From Planctomycetota bacterium (GTDB lineage Bacteria; Planctomycetota; Planctomycetia; Pirellulales; UBA1268), in contig VGZO01000042.1 in the NCBI GenBank assembly GCA_016872555.1, forward strand, positions 1 through 38,106: 38,106 nucleotides of DNA, read 5' to 3'. The notes below the pieces were generated by a model that saw only the letters and a list, made by a program, of their open reading frames with translations, did not search any database and was not told the DNA's origin. Position 1 is the stretch's first letter, and every line of letters starts with the position of its first letter. Below are positions 34,496-38,106 of the stretch, piece by piece. Made by a program: the position numbers and the translations under genes.

Positions 34496-34627
34496 ATGCA
34501 CCAGCCTGCCTTCCACACCTGCCCACCGAAGACTCGGAGAGCACCGGGGGGATTCGGGCCCTTCGACGACGACTTCGATCCGTTCGAGGACGAAAACGAG
34601 GCCTGCGTCCTCATTCCGCTCGATTGA
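34496..34627 (+). CDS. Small acidic protein of unknown function (43 residues)
   Basis: A 43-residue frame, ATG at 34496 to TGA at 34627. The N-terminal third is basic/proline-rich (CPPKTRRAPGG); the rest is strongly acidic with phenylalanines (FGPFDDDFDPFEDENEA) and ends hydrophobically (CVLIPLD). The codons are G/C-rich in the third position, as in neighbouring genes. No good ribosome binding site is seen: GAGGAG at 34459-34464 is too far away. A small inverted repeat is in the leader. It ends 18 bases before the convergent Gfo/Idh/MocA stop at 34646, filling an otherwise empty gap. Acidic small proteins are common in planctomycetes, but I cannot name a family. Confidence 0.4.
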   Translation: MHQPAFHTCPPKTRRAPGGFGPFDDDFDPFEDENEACVLIPLD

Positions 34628-34645
34628 CCGCGGCGGAAACGACCG

Positions 34646-35998
34646 TCAAACGCTCTCCGGCGTCGGGTGTTGCCAGGGAGCGCGGTAGGGGCGGGCGAGC
34701 AGCGCCTCGGCTTCGGCATCGCCGACGACGTTGCCCTGCCGATCGAGGTGGATCGTCCGGCCGAGGCGCATCGCCAGGTTGGCGAGGATGCACGCCGCCG
34801 ACGAGACATGCCCCTCTTCGATGTCGGCCACGGGCCTGCGCCCCTCGGCCCGGGCGGCGAGGAAGTCGCGCATGTGTCGGCGGGTCGCCGGAGCGGCGAA
34901 CGCCTCGGTCTCTTTGTGGGCGGTGTCGGCGGGAAATTGCTCCCGCTCGTCGAGAAACGTCCCCTTCTCGGCCGCGCCACCCCCCTTGGGCTGGAAGTCG
35001 TAGGACTGGACGGAGAGCTTGAGCGTGCCCTTGTCGCCGTACAGCGTCGCCCCCCAGGGATAGGCCGGGTCGGGGTTTTCGCCCCAGTTGCGCTGCGTCC
35101 ACACCACCTGGACGTCGCCGTGGTCGAAGAGGGCCGTCTGGGTGTCGTGGAGTTTGATCGTCGACTCCGCCGGCCGGAGCAGGGCGCCGCCGCTGGCGGC
35201 GATCCGCTTCGGCCACGACAGGCCGAGGAAGAACCGCACCAGATCGTAGAAGTGCACGCACAAGTCGCCGGTCTGGCCGTTGCTGAACTCGATGCAGTCG
35301 CGCCACGACCGCGGGTGGAGCTGGGGGTGGAAGTCGATCAGCGGCGCCGGGCCGCAGTAGGCGTCCCAGTCGAGCGTGGGCGGGGGATCCGCGGCCGGTG
35401 GAAACGCGGCGCGCGAGCCGTAGTAGCTGTGGATGTCGACGGCGGCGATCTTCCCGAGCTTCCCCGTGGCGATGTAGCGGTCGCGGGCCTCGAGGAGGTG
35501 CGGGGTGCTGCGCCGCTGGAGGCCGACCTGGACGGTGCGGCCGTGCTTCCGTGCCGCGGCCACCATCGCCCGCCCCTCGACCACGTCGAAGCTGATCGGC
35601 TTTTGCACGTAGACGTCGCAGCCCGCCTGGCAGGCGGCGATCAAGGGCAGACAGTGCCAGTGGTCGGGGGTGGCGACGAGGACCACCTGCGGCCGCGTCT
35701 CGGCCAGCAGCGTGCGGTAGTCGCCGAACAGTGGCGGCTTGTTTCCCGACGGCTGTCGGGCGGCGACCAGTTCCGCCGCCGCCGCGCGCATCGCCGAGTC
35801 GACGTCGCACAGCCCGACCACCTCCACCGGCGTGACCTGGATGAGGTGGAACAGGTCGGTCTTGCCGTACCAGCCGCAGCCGACGAGCGCCACCCGCAGC
35901 GGAGCGCCGGCCACCGGCTCGGCGCCGTCGGCCGCTGCCGCGAGGGTGCCGAGCGCCGCGGCGTGGGCGCCAGTGACAAGGAAGTCGCGCCGCTGCAT
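34646..35998 (-). CDS. Tat-exported Gfo/Idh/MocA family oxidoreductase
   Basis: A 450-residue protein with a Tat-type leader (MQRRDFLVTGAHAAALGTLA, residues 1-20), so it should be folded with its cofactor and exported. The Rossmann domain has RVALVGCGWYGKTDLF (GxGxxG near 40-45), and LVATPDHWHCLPLIAA. The usual (C/E)EKP catalytic motif reads VQKPIS here, keeping the lysine. The C-terminal domain includes DLCVHFYDLVRFFLG, a typical Asp-His pair. GGAGG lies seven bases before the ATG at 35998. It is downstream of a glutamine-amidotransferase-like gene with a 38-base gap on the same strand. Exported members of this family are expanded in planctomycetes and are thought to act on sugars; the substrate is unknown. 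Confidence 0.9.
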   Translation of the reverse strand: MQRRDFLVTGAHAAALGTLAAAADGAEPVAGAPLRVALVGCGWYGKTDLFHLIQVTPVEVVGLCDVDSAMRAAAAELVAARQPSGNKPPLFGDYRTLLAETRPQVVLVATPDHWHCLPLIAACQAGCDVYVQKPISFDVVEGRAMVAAARKHGRTVQVGLQRRSTPHLLEARDRYIATGKLGKIAAVDIHSYYGSRAAFPPAADPPPTLDWDAYCGPAPLIDFHPQLHPRSWRDCIEFSNGQTGDLCVHFYDLVRFFLGLSWPKRIAASGGALLRPAESTIKLHDTQTALFDHGDVQVVWTQRNWGENPDPAYPWGATLYGDKGTLKLSVQSYDFQPKGGGAAEKGTFLDEREQFPADTAHKETEAFAAPATRRHMRDFLAARAEGRRPVADIEEGHVSSAACILANLAMRLGRTIHLDRQGNVVGDAEAEALLARPYRAPWQHPTPESV

Positions 35999-36036
35999 GG
36001 GAGGGCCTCCGGTGAAAACAGAGGGAATGAAACAGG

Positions 36037-36864
36037 TCACGGCACGGTCGGTGCCGGAGCCGTGGCCGGCTCGGCGACCAAAACAGGTCTGTCGTCGCGC
36101 CCCGCGGCCCACCGGGTGCCGCGGCGGATCACCGCCTCGAGCCCGGATGTCTTTTCCGGGTGGGGGCTGAAGCAGATCACCCGCCCCTGACCGAATGAGC
36201 CGGCCGCGATCGCCGTGGTGCCGACCATCACGCCGCTCGGAGCGCCGTTCTTGGCGATCTCGGTGCCGTACGTCGCCAGCCCCTCGTAGTCGGGCAGGTC
36301 GTCGCGGTTTCCAGGGGCGAGGAGCGGGCCCTGGCCGTAGTAGCAGTCGACTTCGTCTCCGTCGATGCCGAGGAGCCGTCGTCCCGCCGGGGAGACCTCG
36401 AGAACGACCGACCCGGTGCCACGGGCCCAGTGGCGCGTGTCGAGCACGTGGGCATCGAGAATTGCCAGCGACCAGGGGTAGTGGGACGTCGCCAGATAGG
36501 CTCCGGCACAGATGCCGACATAACCGCCGCCGCGGCGCACGAACTCCTGGATCGCCGCGCGTCCCTCGGCTTCGAGGAGCTTGCTCTGCCCCGACCCGCT
36601 CCCGCCGGGGCAGACGACGACGTCGCACGCCTCGAGGGCCGTGCCGCGAAACTCCGCCGGCGCCGCCGTGCGGAACGCGAATTCGTCCCGGTCGCCGAGG
36701 CAGCGGAGGAGATTCGTCGGGGCGACCCCGGCCGTGCCGGTGCCATGCACGTCGAGGCAGACGACGCGGATCGGCCGCGGCGGCGGTTCATCGGCGCCGA
36801 CCGGGGCGCTGGCGAGGCCGGCGCACACCGCGCCGCAGGCGAGCCACAGGCTGAGTCGTGTCAA
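36037..36864 (-). CDS. BPL_N-type glutamine-amidotransferase-like exported protein
   Basis: A 275-residue protein with a class I glutamine amidotransferase-like fold, of the kind known as BPL_N (biotin-protein-ligase N-terminal). DVVVCPGGSGSGQSKLLEAE and FVRRGGGYVGICAGAYLATS hold the nucleophile elbow G-I-C-A-G with the probable Cys. The start is uncertain: no ATG is suitable, and I use the TTG at 36864, which gives a signal peptide (LSLWLACGAVCAGLASAPVG) after GGAG 12 bases upstream. The frame is open to 37050. It is followed by the Tat-exported Gfo/Idh/MocA gene. Later motifs are GDEVDCYYGQGPLL and ICFSPHPEKTSG, where the His may complete the catalytic dyad/triad. The role is unknown. Confidence 0.7.
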   Translation of the reverse strand: MTRLSLWLACGAVCAGLASAPVGADEPPPRPIRVVCLDVHGTGTAGVAPTNLLRCLGDRDEFAFRTAAPAEFRGTALEACDVVVCPGGSGSGQSKLLEAEGRAAIQEFVRRGGGYVGICAGAYLATSHYPWSLAILDAHVLDTRHWARGTGSVVLEVSPAGRRLLGIDGDEVDCYYGQGPLLAPGNRDDLPDYEGLATYGTEIAKNGAPSGVMVGTTAIAAGSFGQGRVICFSPHPEKTSGLEAVIRRGTRWAAGRDDRPVLVAEPATAPAPTVP

Positions 36865-37008
36865 TTGTGTGAATCGCTCCGCGATAGTCGTGGCGAGGTG
36901 ACCACCCTGGCATATGTCGATCGGGGAAACCGTCGGCGTTTCCCGGGGCTGTCTGAGCGGGCTGAACGAGCCGGGCGGTCGCGCGGCCGGCCGGAGCACG
37001 GAGGCCTC

Positions 37009-37037
37009 GGTCCGCGGACCGCTAGCATACGGTCCGC
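37009..37037. promoter_or_regulatory. GGTCCGC palindrome array with GCTAGCAT between divergent genes
   Basis: GGTCCGCGGACC (37009-37020) is a perfect 12-base palindrome. It is followed by GCTAGCAT (37021-37028), which contains the -10-like TAGCAT, and by a third half-site GGTCCGC (37031-37037). It lies in the gap between the BPL_N-type gene (minus) and DUF1653 (plus). The layout suits an operator surrounding a -10 box. No -35 consensus is visible. Confidence 0.45.
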
Positions 37038-37069
37038 GACGCCACGCCACCGCCCCGGAGGCACTTCCC

Positions 37070-37297
37070 GTGACCGCGCTTCAGCCGGGCCGATACCGCC
37101 ATTACAAGGGGCGCGACTACGTCGTCATCGGCGTCGCCCGCCACAGCGAGTCGCTCGAGGAGGTGGTCGTCTACCGCCAGGAATATGGCGACCGCGGCCT
37201 GTGGGTCCGGCCGGCGGCGATGTTTGCCGAAACGGTGGTCGTCGATGGCCAACCGGTGCCGCGCTTCAGGCGGATCGACGACGGGGCGGAAGGATGA
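37070..37297 (+). CDS. DUF1653 family protein
   Basis: A 75-residue protein, nearly all of it the DUF1653 domain (PGRYRHYKGRDYVVIGVARH, then VVVYRQEYGDRGLWVRPAAM and FAETV). The family is a small beta-rich fold of unknown function found widely in bacteria. The GTG at 37070 has GGAGG eight bases upstream; the open frame reaches back to 36914 but the family length favours this start. The promoter region holds a GGTCCGC palindrome array. It is followed by a remnant IS3-type element after a short gap, so it is probably a single-gene unit. Function unknown. Confidence 0.85.
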   Translation: MTALQPGRYRHYKGRDYVVIGVARHSESLEEVVVYRQEYGDRGLWVRPAAMFAETVVVDGQPVPRFRRIDDGAEG

Positions 37298-37382
37298 CCG
37301 AGCCGCGCGAAGATGGCCTGCATTGGAAAACCTGATCCAGGCGGTATGAAGGTCAACGCCCCCTTGGGGGAGGAGACTTTCG

Positions 37383-37668
37383 ATGACGCCACGACGACGG
37401 AGACGGCATAGCCCGGAGCAGGTGGTCGCGAAGCTGCGAGATGCACTCGCGTCTCAACGCTGGGAAGGAACTGGCAGCGGTGCTGCAGGCCTTGGAGATC
37501 AGCGAGGCGACGCTGGCCCGCTGGCGGGCCCAGTACGGCGGGATGAAGTCCGAGGAGGCGAAGCGACTGAAGGCCCTCGAGGATGAGAACCGTCGGCTGA
37601 AGCAGCTTGTGGCCGACCAAGCCCTCGACATCCAGAGACCCGAGCATCTCTCGGAGGGAAACGGGTGA
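37383..37668 (+). pseudogene. IS3-family transposase orfA, frameshifted
   Basis: The first part (MTPRRRRRHSPEQVVAKLRD, from 37383) is the helix-turn-helix start of an IS3-type OrfA, in one frame. Past about 37450 the family sequence continues in another frame: LNAGKELAAVLQALEISEAT, then the leucine-zipper-like KRLKALEDENRRLKQLVADQ. Neither frame alone gives a full OrfA. Family members have a three-residue segment at the junction where this copy has about two residues plus one base, so a two-base deletion is the simplest reading. The usual programmed frameshift of IS3 elements is at the orfA/orfB junction, not here. The end (DIQRPEHLSEGNG) is also diverged. Confidence 0.8.
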
Positions 37669-38106
37669 GCCCTTCCCGGAAGCGAGCGGCGGTGACCGAG
37701 CTTCAAGCGAAGTTCGGCATCTCCGAGCGAAGGGCCTGCAAAGCAATCGACCAGCCGCGTAGCAGTCAGCGATTCAAGGCCAAGCCGAGGTCCGACGAGG
37801 CACCGCTTGTGAAGCGGATGCTTCAGTTGGCTCGCGCCCGGCCGCGGTTCGGCTACCGGAGGATCGGCCGGCTGCTCGTCCTCGAAGGATGGCGAGCGGG
37901 GCTGTCCCGTGTGTTTCGACTGTGGCGACGGGAGGGGTTGAAAGTGCCGCTAAAGAAGCGAAAACGGCGTCGTCTGGGCACCAGGGCAATCGCATCTTCT
38001 GAGAGCGGCACAAGTATTGCGGTGAGTCGTCGAAAGGCAAGCGGGCGGCGGTGGCCGCACGTCGTTTCGCCTGTGTCACGGAGGACGACTTGTGATTGTT
38101 TCAACG
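37665..38106 (+). pseudogene. IS3-family transposase orfB fragment, decayed
   Basis: From the GTG at 37665, overlapping the orfA stop by GTGA, the frame reads VSPSRKRAAVTELQAKFGIS, ERRACKAIDQPRSSQRF, PRFGYRRIGRLLVLEGW and LWRREGLKVPLKKRKRRRLG, the N-terminal part of an IS3 OrfB (HTH_21-type). After about 37985 this frame loses the family pattern. A weak continuation (SHLLRA, then RHKYC) is seen in the two other frames, suggesting at least two small indels. The DDE integrase core is not seen before the window ends. The sequence 38015-38106 is unassigned and may be diverged or foreign. Confidence 0.7.

Larger units (their letters stand above)
37333..38106 (+). mobile_element. IS3-family insertion sequence remnant, cut by the window end
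   Basis: TGATCCAGGCGGTATGAAGG at 37333 is a plausible left end of an IS3-type element, followed by an orfA/orfB pair typical of the family. The right end is outside the window, so terminal repeats and target duplication cannot be checked. Both transposase frames show damage, so the element is probably inactive. Confidence 0.7.

Noticed and set aside
1-38106. CRISPR arrays, rRNA and tRNA genes
   Set aside because: No regularly spaced repeats and no tRNA or rRNA signatures seen; intergenic gaps are short.

Overview
The window looks like chromosomal DNA of a high-G+C planctomycete (Planctomycetota; order not resolved). The main reason is the gene families. There are two cassettes of a dihaem planctomycete cytochrome (PSCyt1-DUF1549-DUF1553) followed by a DUF1501 protein. 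With them come a sulfatase, a membrane-anchored Ser/Thr kinase with a repeat-rich outer part, secreted Gfo/Idh/MocA and PQQ-propeller proteins, and many exported proteins. G+C counted by eye on 60-base lines is 77% in the core (27841-27900), about 60% in the toxin-antitoxin module (1201-1260) and 48% in a small island (24361-24420).

Layout. 62-378: a small exported protein with a textbook intrinsic terminator. 388-1548 (minus): a VapBC45-like toxin-antitoxin operon with a recognisable promoter. 1613-5162 (minus): a sugar operon with a cupin/phosphomannose-isomerase-like protein, a sugar epimerase-like TIM barrel and a Gfo/Idh/MocA dehydrogenase. 5275-6084: an orphan solute-binding lipoprotein. 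6193-10284: a divergent pair, DUF72 and a D-lactate dehydrogenase-type FAD/Fe-S fusion. 10339-13726: YceI, a polytopic membrane protein, a rhomboid-like protein with a zinc ribbon, and PrmA.

14035-23275 (plus) is the first degradative cassette: dihaem cytochrome with an embedded F5/8-type C (carbohydrate-binding-like) region, DUF1501, sulfatase, and kinase. 23276-24794 is a lower-G+C patch with two small unknown proteins on the minus strand. 24795-30209 has a PQQ-like propeller divergent from the second cytochrome/DUF1501 pair, whose genes overlap by ATGA. 30265-31844 has a photolyase and a tiny trailing frame. 31965-34198 (minus) has an aminotransferase (LL-DAP-type candidate) and a repeat lipoprotein. 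34496-34627 encodes a 43-residue acidic protein. 34646-36864 (minus) has a Tat-exported Gfo/Idh/MocA protein and a glutamine-amidotransferase-like (BPL_N) protein. 37070-37297 is DUF1653. 37333 to the end is a frameshifted IS3-family remnant cut by the window edge.

Working together: the exported haem proteins, DUF1501 proteins, sulfatase, propeller and dehydrogenases fit the planctomycete theme of envelope-located breakdown of complex, probably sulfated, polysaccharides. The intracellular isomerase/dehydrogenase operon could process released sugars. This is inference from family content; no substrate can be read from the sequence. The least explained items are the two island proteins, the rhomboid-like zinc-ribbon protein, the 43-residue protein, and an 8-mer plus GGTC(C)GCG arrangement shared by the DUF72 and DUF1653 promoter regions.
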